A stretch of DNA of 64,000 bases from Leptotrichia sp. oral taxon 847 (GTDB lineage Bacteria > Fusobacteriota > Fusobacteriia > Fusobacteriales > Leptotrichiaceae). The notes beneath the pieces are model-generated. The model was not told the origin of the DNA and did not search any database. It saw only the letters and a list, made by a program, of their open reading frames with translations. Positions 25,601 to 34,966 of the stretch are shown piece after piece. The position numbers and the translations under genes were made by a program. The stretch spans positions 1,302,001 through 1,366,000 of the forward strand of contig NZ_CP014231.1 in the NCBI RefSeq assembly GCF_001553645.1, written 5' to 3'. The first letter of the stretch is position 1; every line of letters starts with the position of its first letter.

Positions 25601-28600
25601 AATGGAAATACGACAGGGGCGGGGCTTATTAAAATAAGTTCTAATGACTTTACAAATAATAAGGAACTGGCTTCAAATGCTGTGATTATTGATGGTCGTG
25701 GGAATGTTGTAAACAACAATATGATTACTGGAAATGATGGTAAAATTAATGGAAACAGCATTACTAACAATGATTTGATCGCTTTTGATAATTATCTTGA
25801 GATGAATGCTAAAAGTAAGGTCTTGAATAATAAAGATAAAAGTATTTATGGTGGTCAAACTTTAATTATTCACGGTCAGGAACTGATGAATGATGAAGGT
25901 GAAATTCTTGGTGGAAATATGGATCTGAATGCTTCTAAAATCACTAATAATGTTGGAACTGTTCAGTCAACTGGGGATATTTTCGTTACTTCAAATGATT
26001 TTCAGAATATTGGAAGAGTTACTGGTTTAGGAAATTATGAGAAGTATTATGAAACTTGGGATGGACAAAGATTATCTGAATCAGAAATTGCAAGTAAATG
26101 GCTGCTTAATGATAATGGAGGATGGAAGAAAAAAACTAGCGGACATACTAGAAAAAAAGCAAGAAAAGAACAAAAAGAGTGGTTTGAAAAACAAATCCAG
26201 AATAATAATAAATCTGAATCTAAATCATATCTGCTTACAAAATATGAGCAATTTTTTAGATCGATTTTAGGACATACAAACGTAGATGATTCAAAAAAAG
26301 TAGCAAGCAGTACCAAAGATCCGACAATACCTCTTGTTGGAAAATTAAAAAGTAAAGCATCAACTGAATATGGAAAAGTCCTGGCAAATGGAAACATTAC
26401 AATAAATTCAGGTAATTTTAAAAATAAGGACAGTTTAATTTCAGGTGGAGGCTTAGTCAATATTACTGCAACAAATTTTGAAAATTCAGTAAGCATTGAT
26501 GATAAAAATCCTATAAAACTAAAAAATGGTAGAGAGATATTGGATTTAAATATCAAGGAGGGAACTCATCATCATATTCTAAGAACTACTCTAGTTGCTG
26601 TTCACACAAGAGATATGGTTGACGAGGATATAGGCTATGCAACAGGACAGCCTTCTATCATTGAAGGTTCACTTGTAAACGTGAATGCTCCAAATATCAT
26701 AAAAAATTCTATTGAAGCAGGAAACGGAAAAGTACTGAATAATGGTGGGGCAACTGGTAGAGCCTTGATTTCTTCAAATTCAATAGGAATTAACAAGGGT
26801 ACAGGTTCAGCAAATGGAGCGGTTCAGGTTGCTGGAAATGCTTTACTATCCAAAGTAAATAGCGGCTTTAATGGAAATTTACAGGTTAATGGCAGCAGCA
26901 ATAATAGTTTTGACAGGGCAATACAAATTTCAGGAAATAATTCAGTTATTCAAAATATTAAAAAAACTGGAACAATTGATGTAAACCCACTATTAAGCAG
27001 CGCAATGTTTACGATGAATATGAGTCCATCTTCAAAATATCTTCTAGAAACTCGTTCAAAATACATAAGTCTAGGTCAATACTATGGAAGCGACTACTTC
27101 ACTTCAAGAGTTGGGTATTCGGAAATTTGGGACAGAAGTAAAAGATTAGGAGATGCCTTTTATGAAAATCAATTGCTTACAAGAGCTTTAAATGAAAAGC
27201 TTGGAACAAGCTTTTTGAACGGAAAATCTAATCAGGAATTGATTCAGTCAATGATGGATAATGCGGCTGATGAAAAAGCAAGGCTTGGTCTTGTTGTCGG
27301 TCAGGCATTGACTCAGGATCAGATAAATGCCTTAAATGAAGATATTATCTGGTATGTCTCAAAGGAAGTGAATGGAGTCAGTGTTTTGACACCACAAATT
27401 TACTTGTCAAGCAGAACTAGGGAAAGCATAAGCGATGACACTAGAAATAGAATTGGTGGAATAAATGGAACTTATGTCAAGACTAAAGATTTTGTAAATG
27501 ACGGGACAAAATGGGGTAACGGCGGAGTTACCTATGTTGAAGCGAATACTGTGAGAAATGAGACTACAACAAATCTTCTTTCTGAAATTTCAGGAGATAG
27601 AACATTCATAAGTTCAGTTGGAAATATTGAAAATATCGGCGGAAAAATAAAGGGAAATGAAGTTGTAGGTTTAATTTCTGAAAATGGAAATGTAATCAAC
27701 AATACAACCAAAAGAAAAGTAGGATTCAATAATGGCGAGTTTGACAGAAGCTGGCATGAAGAAATAGGCTCAATTGGGCAAATTTCTTCAAATGGATTAA
27801 CTTTTATTAAGGGTAACAGCTATGAGTCAACAGGAGGAATTCTAAACACAAATCATCTTGAACTTGATGTAAATAAATTCAATGTATCGGCATTGTCTTT
27901 AAGCGGTGAAGATAAATTCGGCAAGGGCAGCAATAATTACACAAAATATGGTGCAACAGAACATTTAGGCGGAGAAGTAACTGCAAATTCTACTTCAGGA
28001 AGAATAGGAGATTTAAACCTTACAGGCTCAGCATTTATTGGCGGAGATACACAAGGTCTGAAAATTGGGAAAGTGAATGTAGAATCCGCTGTAAACAGTT
28101 ACGACTTGGAGTCAAAACAGACAAGTAAGAATACGGTTTCTAAAAGCAGTACATACATAAAATCTCATCAGGAAGAAAATGTTGCAGGAAATTTACAGCT
28201 TAGCGGAGCAAGAATTGAAGGAAACTTGACAGGAATCGGAAGTAACATTGATTTAGGTGAAAATACCTTTGTTGGCGGGAAATTGACAACAGATTCGAGA
28301 GAATTACATAATAGTTTTTATGAAAAAAATACGTCCAGAGGATTTAGTGCAGGAATTAGTCACGGAACGGCTTCATTAAATTATGGAAAATCAGGCAGCA
28401 CCTATGATGAAAAAGATACGATAAATGCCAAATCAAATTTAAGAATTGGCGATGGAAGTGTGCTAAATAACGGAGCGGAAATTACTGCCACAAATTTTGA
28501 GTATGGAAATATTCAAATTAATAATGGTGACGTAAAATATGGTGCAAGAATTGATACAAGAGATGTAAAAACTACTTCAAGAAGTAGTAATTTTGGTGTG

Positions 28601-31096
28601 TCAATTGGAATAAACAGTCCAATTAAAGATAGAATTGAACAAGCAGCTGGAGCTGTAAAGCAAGCTAGAAGGGGAGATACGATAGGTGGTCTTGTAGCGG
28701 GAGTAAATGCAGGAACTGGAATGGTTTCAGGACTTGCAGGAAATCAAGGGACAAGACAGGCTTATCACACAGGAAATTTAAGTCAAAGTGAAGTAAGAAA
28801 TGCGAGTGCAAACAATAACTTTTATGCAAATATTGGAGTAAATGCAGGATATTCTACTTCTAAAAACAGTAACAACTCCCACAATGAAAGTGCCGTAGTT
28901 ACGACAATGAAACCAATGCATGAAAATTCAAGCATAACTTACAACAATGTAAACAACATAACTTATCAAGGAACACAGGCTCAAGGTGGAACATTCATTT
29001 ACAACAATGTTAAAAATATTCGGAAGGAAGCAGTAGAACTTCATAACAGCAGCAGTTCAAGAAGTTCAAATTTTGGAATAAGTACGGGAGCGACAATTGG
29101 ATATGGCTACGGAACACAGATTACTGGAAATGGTGGAAGTGTTTCTGCAAATAGAAGTAATCAAAATACGAATGAAACTATTTATCAAAATGGTAATTTT
29201 CAAAATGTAAATGAAGTTCACAATAATACTGGTACAATGACACTTTCAGGATTTAACCAGGAAGGCGGAAAAGTTACAGGTAATATCGGCAAGTTGGTTG
29301 TAGAAAGTAGACAGAACACAAGCACGACAACTGGAAGATCAAGCGGTGCAAGTGTAGGAATAAATGCAAATGGAGTTCCTAGTTCTTTAAATGTAAATGG
29401 AAGCAGAACAAATGGAAGTAGAGCATTTGTAGATAATCAAAGCAGCTTTATTGTTGGAGAGGGAAGTAATCTTCATGTTGGTACAGTTGAAAATACTGGA
29501 GCAATTATTGGAAAACAGAGTGAAAACGGTACTACATTTAAAGTTGATAAGTATGTTGGCCACGATATTCAAAACTACGATACAATGACAACAACTGGAA
29601 TTTCAGTAGGGACTTCATTAGGAAAATCTCCTAGAGTTACAAATATCGGATTTAATCAAGAAACAGGAGATAAACAAGGAGTAACTAGAAATACAGTAGT
29701 TGGAAATGTAGAAATAGGAGAAGCTTCTGGAAGTCCAATAAATAAGGATGTTACAAAAGCTAATGAAGTTACAAAAGATGTACAGCATTCGACTAATATT
29801 AATGTTGAGAGTCAGACTATTGAGTATGCTACTAATCCTGGTAAGTTGAAAGAAGATTTGAATAAGGCTAAAGATGAAATAAAGGATGTTACAAAGGCAC
29901 TTGATAATTCAATTCATGACCCGGGAGATGACAACAGAAATTTCTTTGGACAGTTGAGAGAAACTAGACTTTCTGAGACAGTCAATAATATTGCTGGAGA
30001 GAGATTGAAAGTTGCACAAACAAGAAAAGAAATAGCAAGTGCCTTTGAAGAGGCTTACTCTGATTTGGGATATAAAAATGTAAAAGTAATTTTTACAACA
30101 CCTGAACATGCTAGTCAATTGATTGATGAAAATGGAAAACCAAAGGCTGGAACGGCTTATATAAATAAAAAAACAGGTGAAAAAACAATATTTATCAATG
30201 AAAATGCTGAGGAAAATCAAACAAAAACAGGACTTATTGGAGTAATTGCTGAAGAAGGAAGCCATATTATAAATGGAGTTGAAGGAAGACAAATAGAAAC
30301 AGGAACTGAAGAAAAAGGACTTGAAAGTACAGGAAGAGCAACTAATGAATATTTCCAAGAAAAATATAAAGATGATGCTGACAAGTTAATAATTCATAAA
30401 TCTGATGGGATTGACTATTCTGGAATTGATTTTGGAGAAAATGTAGGAGATAGAAAAGGAAAAGAAATTACAAGTACTTTTCTAGATTTCGTACCTTATG
30501 TTGGAACAGCAAAAGGTATAATTGAAGGAATAACGGGGAGAGATTTAGTAACTGGTGAAAAAATTGACCTATTTTCAAGAGTGATGGGAATAATTCCAGG
30601 TGCAAAAGCAGTAGGTAAAGGAACAAAAGCAACAGTTAAAGGAATAAAAGCATCAGGTAAAATAATAAAAAATTCCAAAAAAATAAAAGTAGTGTTATCA
30701 GATGGTTCAAAAATAACATTAAAGTCAAATGAAGTTACTAAATTAGAAAATAAATTTAAATTTAAAATATCTACGAAAAAAGAAAATATTAAGATAAAAT
30801 CTACGCGAACAATTAATTCGAGTAAAATAAAATCAGATATACTTCAAACAAATAAAAATATAAAGTTTAACGCATTAAAAACTAACATAAAGGGACAAAA
30901 AGTTTTTAAAAATTCAAAAGGTTTTGTCTTTTATGCAGATGATTTTCATTATCCAGTTCATTATGAAGTTTTTAAAAATGGGAAGCATGTAGGTATAATA
31001 GATGCGAAGACTCTACAAAAAAATAAAGGAAATTTTGATATAAAATCTGTTAATACAAGTGAAGCCAAAAAAGGAAGAACTATAAATATGAAATGA
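22631..31096 (+). CDS. TpsA/CdiA-like filamentous haemagglutinin with toxin tip
   Basis: About 2820 residues. Residues 10-190 form the TPS secretion domain (GRGISINEFLNYNVGHEGQV, NLIILQVNGSNRSDIEGYLE, NVILSNENGIYLNGAGTINI). A long beta-helix follows, including exact 103-residue repeats near 445-855. Ser/Asn-rich haemagglutinin repeats cover about 1830-2400. A conserved box EEGSHIINGVEGRQ near 2540 and ENVGD near 2602 close the constant part. Then comes a pretoxin-TG-like segment (FLDFVPYVGTAKGIIEGITG, near 2614) and a basic C-terminal tip with HYPVHYEVF that I cannot name. Family knowledge: such proteins are exported by TpsB and deliver the tip to neighbouring cells. Here the usable start (TTG 22631 or ATG 22634) lacks the charged part of the signal peptide, and the local tpsB is truncated, so export is doubtful. 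Confidence 0.9.
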   Translation: MMLSMNMNSFAANLELDPNSRYNTKLDMSRNGTPIVNISTPNGRGISINEFLNYNVGHEGQVLNNADNIGRSHLAGIINANPNLAANQAANLIILQVNGSNRSDIEGYLEALSRQKVNVILSNENGIYLNGAGTINIRNFVPTTGRVKLQNGDFVGIDVEKGRVVIGSNGFDASTTDYVNVIAKALELQGSLVGNKVDVTLGENTVDKNGAVTSKHGINSVAIDASKLGSMYAGQISIISTDKGAGVNSRGIVYSRDKKLEITADGKINVAKIKGNGIEINGTEYNQAELASSDKGININAKNIKLNGETQAAGDINLNGNTQNNSKIYSEGNFNTRSLLNTGDINVAGNFKADDFKNVLAAVNTGGNLNVKNLENSGSIQVSRSTGIDGKLNNSGNLTSIDKITVKNDILNSGNISTNGDLSSKNAVSSGMIVANNFTTSNLQNDGKIFTNADLKTKYFKNTGEISAVGKISSDSMVSSGSIRTNEALDISGDLNNDGTLQSAKDITVSSNIKNSGKIYAGGNLSGKDAVSSGKIVSKNLRVNDLKNDGEIFTNEDLQAKNVTNTGKIASAGNISTKDLKTSGSIKSNRKVTVSGKLENDGDLEAVEDIKVSGNVRNTKEIATNGNFSGKNVVSKGKIISKNFESDDLDNDGKISSNENVKARNIKNTGEIQAVGSISGNNLKTSGKVRANKKITVSGELENGGDLESGKSLTVSKNIKNTGKIAVNEDISGKDTQNSGTMYSKNLKTDNLKNDGKVEVGNDLKTADIENTKDITAVGKISGKNVNNSGKILTNGTLDVKNVKNIGKIAAGSDVTSQRLENSGVLATNGNITTSDSMTNSGNIEGKNLDITGLEFTNSGKISADNIRARVNDTKNNGSISSANDIDLTTNTLTNTKEMLAVNDINSNNATVLNSGKMASNGKILLNNSSITNIGQILSGEISMQNAKKFDNTGTVKGNKTVLTTDQDLNLVGNLHGESLLEISGNNITNNGNTTGAGLIKISSNDFTNNKELASNAVIIDGRGNVVNNNMITGNDGKINGNSITNNDLIAFDNYLEMNAKSKVLNNKDKSIYGGQTLIIHGQELMNDEGEILGGNMDLNASKITNNVGTVQSTGDIFVTSNDFQNIGRVTGLGNYEKYYETWDGQRLSESEIASKWLLNDNGGWKKKTSGHTRKKARKEQKEWFEKQIQNNNKSESKSYLLTKYEQFFRSILGHTNVDDSKKVASSTKDPTIPLVGKLKSKASTEYGKVLANGNITINSGNFKNKDSLISGGGLVNITATNFENSVSIDDKNPIKLKNGREILDLNIKEGTHHHILRTTLVAVHTRDMVDEDIGYATGQPSIIEGSLVNVNAPNIIKNSIEAGNGKVLNNGGATGRALISSNSIGINKGTGSANGAVQVAGNALLSKVNSGFNGNLQVNGSSNNSFDRAIQISGNNSVIQNIKKTGTIDVNPLLSSAMFTMNMSPSSKYLLETRSKYISLGQYYGSDYFTSRVGYSEIWDRSKRLGDAFYENQLLTRALNEKLGTSFLNGKSNQELIQSMMDNAADEKARLGLVVGQALTQDQINALNEDIIWYVSKEVNGVSVLTPQIYLSSRTRESISDDTRNRIGGINGTYVKTKDFVNDGTKWGNGGVTYVEANTVRNETTTNLLSEISGDRTFISSVGNIENIGGKIKGNEVVGLISENGNVINNTTKRKVGFNNGEFDRSWHEEIGSIGQISSNGLTFIKGNSYESTGGILNTNHLELDVNKFNVSALSLSGEDKFGKGSNNYTKYGATEHLGGEVTANSTSGRIGDLNLTGSAFIGGDTQGLKIGKVNVESAVNSYDLESKQTSKNTVSKSSTYIKSHQEENVAGNLQLSGARIEGNLTGIGSNIDLGENTFVGGKLTTDSRELHNSFYEKNTSRGFSAGISHGTASLNYGKSGSTYDEKDTINAKSNLRIGDGSVLNNGAEITATNFEYGNIQINNGDVKYGARIDTRDVKTTSRSSNFGVSIGINSPIKDRIEQAAGAVKQARRGDTIGGLVAGVNAGTGMVSGLAGNQGTRQAYHTGNLSQSEVRNASANNNFYANIGVNAGYSTSKNSNNSHNESAVVTTMKPMHENSSITYNNVNNITYQGTQAQGGTFIYNNVKNIRKEAVELHNSSSSRSSNFGISTGATIGYGYGTQITGNGGSVSANRSNQNTNETIYQNGNFQNVNEVHNNTGTMTLSGFNQEGGKVTGNIGKLVVESRQNTSTTTGRSSGASVGINANGVPSSLNVNGSRTNGSRAFVDNQSSFIVGEGSNLHVGTVENTGAIIGKQSENGTTFKVDKYVGHDIQNYDTMTTTGISVGTSLGKSPRVTNIGFNQETGDKQGVTRNTVVGNVEIGEASGSPINKDVTKANEVTKDVQHSTNINVESQTIEYATNPGKLKEDLNKAKDEIKDVTKALDNSIHDPGDDNRNFFGQLRETRLSETVNNIAGERLKVAQTRKEIASAFEEAYSDLGYKNVKVIFTTPEHASQLIDENGKPKAGTAYINKKTGEKTIFINENAEENQTKTGLIGVIAEEGSHIINGVEGRQIETGTEEKGLESTGRATNEYFQEKYKDDADKLIIHKSDGIDYSGIDFGENVGDRKGKEITSTFLDFVPYVGTAKGIIEGITGRDLVTGEKIDLFSRVMGIIPGAKAVGKGTKATVKGIKASGKIIKNSKKIKVVLSDGSKITLKSNEVTKLENKFKFKISTKKENIKIKSTRTINSSKIKSDILQTNKNIKFNALKTNIKGQKVFKNSKGFVFYADDFHYPVHYEVFKNGKHVGIIDAKTLQKNKGNFDIKSVNTSEAKKGRTINMK
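23963..25198 (+). repeat. 309-bp tandem repeat inside tpsA, four units
   Basis: Units begin NDG (AAYGATGG) at 23963, 24272, 24581 and 24890, exactly 309 bases (103 codons) apart. Each unit is made of five coils of about 20 residues with the pattern NxGxIxxxxxLxxxN, as expected for a right-handed beta-helix. The repeats have drifted in sequence but not in length. Confidence 0.9.
28127..29890 (+). repeat. Shared constant region, copy in tpsA
   Basis: This stretch is repeated at 31890-33653 at a constant offset of 3763 bases with no net indel across about 1.7 kb, and very high identity by eye (long identical runs of 50-100 bases). Identity falls after the ESQTIEYATNPGKL motif. It encodes the haemagglutinin-repeat part before the pretoxin region. 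Confidence 0.92.
30440..31096 (+). other. Variable C-terminal tip 1 of TpsA (pretoxin + toxin candidate)
   Basis: From the ENVGD box onward the sequence has no counterpart in the second module. The first half resembles the pretoxin-TG linker (DFVPYVGTAKGI, ITGRDLVTGEKI). The last 75 residues (IKGQKVFKNSKGFVFYAD, FHYPVHYEVFKNGKHVGIID, ending KKGRTINMK) form a compact, basic, His/Tyr-containing domain, typical in size for a nuclease tip. Family not identified. Confidence 0.6.
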
Positions 31097-31109
31097 AAGG
31101 AGAATATTA

Positions 31110-31807
31110 ATGTATAGAAAAATAAAAATTTTTCAAGATATTTATTTGTATAATTATTACGAAAACAATATTTTTATTTCGGATTATATTGTATATAAAA
31201 AAATATATTAGGTACTTTTTATTTTAAAAAAGAAAATAATGTGTCTGAGTATTCTTGCTTAAATAATTATATTCAAATTGGAATGAAGATAGAGATAGAT
31301 ATAGATGATAAAACCTTTTCGATATGTACAATAGATGAAAATGAGGAAGAAATAGGAAGAAGTTTAGTTTATGATATAAAAACAGGAAAAATATATCATA
31401 ATATAATTTCAATTAACAATAAATGGTATTATGAAAAAGATTTTACGGTAATTAATAAAGATAAAAATTCAGTAGAAAAATCCTTGATATTAGATAAAAA
31501 AATCATATTAAAAAAAATCTTTTATAATGAAAAATGTATAGATTTTAAATTATTTAAAAGTAATAAATTATATGGTTTTAGAGAAATTAGAGATAATAAT
31601 GGTAAATTATTACTAAGAGGAAGTTATTTAAATGGGAAAAAAATAGGATTATGGTATGAATATGAAAATGGAAAGATTATTTATAAAGCTTCTTTTGATG
31701 AGAAAGAGAGACTTTGTGGATTATGTAAAGAATATGACTTAAACGGAAAATTATTAGCAAAAGAAATTTATCTAAAAGGTAATCTAATAAAAAGGATAGA
31801 AATATAA
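31110..31807 (+). pseudogene. Candidate immunity protein 1 (MORN_2 repeats), frameshifted
   Basis: Starts 14 bases after tpsA with AAAGGAGAAT and ATG at 31110. The first 33 codons run to TAG at 31209, while the rest (GTFYFKKENNVSEYSC onward) is open one frame away. One more A in the A7 run at 31198-31204 would give a single protein of about 232 residues. Its C-terminal half holds MORN_2/YwqK-type repeats (NGKLLLRGSYLNGKKIGLWYEY, NGKLLAKEIYLKGN). Its position directly after a toxin tip is where cognate immunity genes sit. Could be a real lesion, ribosomal slippage on the A-run, or a sequencing error. Confidence 0.7.
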
Positions 31808-31889
31808 AGAAAAATTACATGTACCGTAAATTTTGCATAATCAAATAGAAGATTATTTTTCGGCTTGTTAAAATATATTCCAAATAAAT

Positions 31890-33653
31890 AAGAATACGGT
31901 TTCTAAAAGCAGTACATACATAAAATCTCATCAGGAAGAAAATGTTGCAGGAAATTTACAACTTAGCGGAGCAAGAATTGAAGGAAACTTGACAGGAATC
32001 GGAAGTAACATTGATTTAGGTGAAAATACCTTTGTTGGCGGAAAATTGACAACAGATTCGAGAGAATTACATAATAGTTTTTATGAAAAAAATACGTCCA
32101 GAGGATTTAGTGCAGGAATTAGTCACGGAACGGCTTCATTAAATTATGGAAAATCAAGCAGCGCCTATGATGAAAAAGATACGATAAATGCCAAATCAAA
32201 TTTAAGAATTGGCGATGGAAGTGTGCTAAATAACGGAGCGGAAATTACAGCCACAAACTTTGAATACGGAAATATTCAGATTAATAATGGTGATGTAAAA
32301 TATGGTGCAAGAATTGATACAAGAGATGTAAAAACTACTTCAAGAAGCAGTAATTTTGGTGTGTCAATTGGAATAAGCAGTCCGATTAAAGATAGAATTG
32401 AACAAGCAGCTGGAGCTGTAAAGCAAGTTAGAAGGGGAGATACAATAGGTGGACTTGTAGCTGGAGTAAATGCAGGAACTGGAATGGTTTCAGGACTTGC
32501 AGGAAATCAAGGGACAAGACAGGCTTATCACACAGGAAATTTAAGTCAAAGTGAAGTAAGAAATGCGAGTGCAAACAATAACTTTTATGCAAATATTGGA
32601 GTAAATGCAGGATATTCTACTTCTAAAAATAGTAACAACTCCCACAATGAAAGTGCTGTAGTTACGACAATGAAACCAATGGATGAAAATTCAAGCATAA
32701 CTTACAACAATGTAAACAACATAACTTATCAGGGGACACAGGCACAAGGTGGAACATTTATCTACAACAATGTAAAAAATATTCAGAAGGAAGCAGTAGA
32801 GCTTCATAACAGCAGCAGTTCAAGAAGTTCAAACTTTGGAATAAGTACGGGAGCGACAATTGGATATGGCTACGGAACACAGATTACTGGAAATGGTGGA
32901 AGTGTTTCTGCAAATAGAAGTAATTTGAATACAACTGAAACTGTTTATCAAAATGGTAATTTTCAAAATGTAAATGAAGTTCACAATAATACTGGTACAA
33001 TGACACTTTCAGGATTTAATCAGGAAGGCGGAAAAGTCACAGGTAATATCGGCAAGCTGGTTGTAGAAAGCAGACAGAACACAAGCACAACAACTGGAAG
33101 ATCAAGCGGAGCAAGTGTAGGAATAAGTGCAAATGGAGTTCCTAGTTCTTTAAATGTAAATGGAAGCAGAACAAGCGGAAGTAGAGCATTTGTAGATAAT
33201 CAAAGCAGCTTTATTGTTGGTGAAGGAAGTAATCTTCATGTCGGTACAGTTGAAAATACTGGAGCAATTATTGGAAAACAGAGTGAAAATGGTACTACAT
33301 TTAAAGCTGATAAGTATATTGGCCACGATATTCAAAACTATGATACAATGACAACAACAGGAGTTTCAGTAGGGACTTCATTAGGAAAGTCTCCTAGAGT
33401 TACAAACATTGGATTTAATCAAGAGGATAGGGATAAACAGGGAGTAACTAGAAATACGGTAGTTGGAAATGTAGAAATAGGAGAAGCTTCTGGAAGTCCA
33501 ATAAATAGAGATGTTACAAGAGCAAATGAAGTTACGAAAGATAAACAACATTCGACTAAAATCAATGTTGAGAGCCAGACTATTGAGTATGCTACTAATC
33601 CTGGTAAACTGAAAGAGGATATTGGAAAAGCCAAAGGGGAAATAAATGACATA
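31890..33653 (+). repeat. Shared constant region, copy in the orphan module
   Basis: Near-identical copy of 28127-29890, offset 3763 bases. The junction at its left end is abrupt: the preceding 60 bases (CAAATAGAAGATTATTTTTC and on) match neither tpsA nor an obvious start site. Confidence 0.92.
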
Positions 33654-34964
33654 AAATGGGCAATAAAAGAGTCAATTCACGATAGAGGAGATGACAACAG
33701 GAACTTCTTTGGACAGCTTTCAGAAGTTAGACTGGACAAGAGTCTTGAAAATATAACGAGCGAAAGACTGATAGGTAAGACAGTAGATACTGAAATAGCA
33801 GATGTTTTTAAGGATGCCTATAAAGATTTAGGATACGATATAAACATCATATTTTCAGATCCTAAAAATTCTCCGCAATTATTAGATGAAAAAGGAAAAC
33901 CAAAAACAGGAACGGCTTATGTACGTGATGAGAATGGAAAGAAAATCAAGACAATAATAATCAATGGAGAAGATCCTAAGAATGCAACAAAGGCTGGACT
34001 TATCGGAACAATAGTTGAAGAGGGAAGCCACGTAATAGGAAAAGTCGAAGGTAGACAAAGAAAAACTGGAACTGATGAGAAAGGATTAGAAAGCACAGGA
34101 AGAGCTTCAAATGAATACTTTGCTGAAAAATACAAGGATGACAATACACCTATTAGTATTCATTCGGATGGTAAGGATTATTCCAATGTTGATTTTGGGG
34201 AGAATGTGGGAGATACTGCAAGTTCAGTTAATCTCTATAGATTAGTAGGAGCTTTAATTAATGCAGAAAAAGTATTATCTCAAAATTATAGTGATAAACA
34301 TAAATATTTCTCCGTGTTGAAAGAAGTAGGAAAATATGCAGGACATAGAGTTGGAAGCCCATATGAGGCATTGTATTTAATATCAAAAAAAGGTAGGAAA
34401 AATGTTTTAAATAATAATAATTTAGATATAAAAAGTTTTGATCCAGAGGGATGGAAGAGAGTTGAAGGAAGAAATGAATATAAAAAAGCAGTAGAAAGTG
34501 TAAAAATTAAGGCAAAAAATATTGCACTTAACATTTTAAGAGAAAAACCTGACACTAAATATTTAGAACGACGTAGTAAGGGAGATATTGTTTCTGGATT
34601 TAAATTAGAAGGATCTGAAAAAATAATAGATAAAAAAGTTTCTAATACTTTAGAATTTGCTTTAGGGAGTCCTGTTATTACTGGAACAGCACTAATACAG
34701 AAAAATGTGAAATCTAATGGTAGGATAGATTTAAAAATTAGTGTCAGATATAATCTATCAGATGAATTTGGAGATGTTTATGGTATAAAAGAAGCTCAAA
34801 AAAAATTCTGGAAAATATTAGGATTAAAAAATATGCCTCAATTAATTCCATCAGAATATGGAGCTCCTTATGGAATGTTAGGACCTTCTAAAACTGAGAA
34901 AATTCTTTCAGAACAATTTAAATCGAAAAAAGAATATTTAAAATTTTTGGAAGGAAAATATTAA
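31890..34964 (+). pseudogene. Orphan TpsA C-terminal module with different toxin tip (tip 2)
   Basis: An open frame with no start signal of its own; the first usable codon is TTG at 31989 without a ribosome-binding site. It lacks the secretion domain and so cannot be exported by itself. The first 590 residues match TpsA; the box EEGSHVIGKVEGRQ and ENVGD (near 34195) are conserved, after which about 250 residues are unrelated to tip 1 (NLYRLVGALINAEKVL, HRVGSPYEALYLI, GSPVITGTALIQKN, IPSEYGAPYGMLGPSKTEK). I do not recognise the toxin family. This layout matches orphan cdiA-CT/cdiI modules known in contact-dependent inhibition loci: a silent store of tips. Confidence 0.82.
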
Positions 34965-34966
34965 AA

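Noticed and set aside
24838-25770. Long minus-strand open frame opposite the tpsA repeats
   Set aside because: It is antisense to repetitive coding sequence, is unusually rich in Phe/Leu/Ser/Pro as complements of Asn/Lys-rich repeats are, and has no ribosome site.
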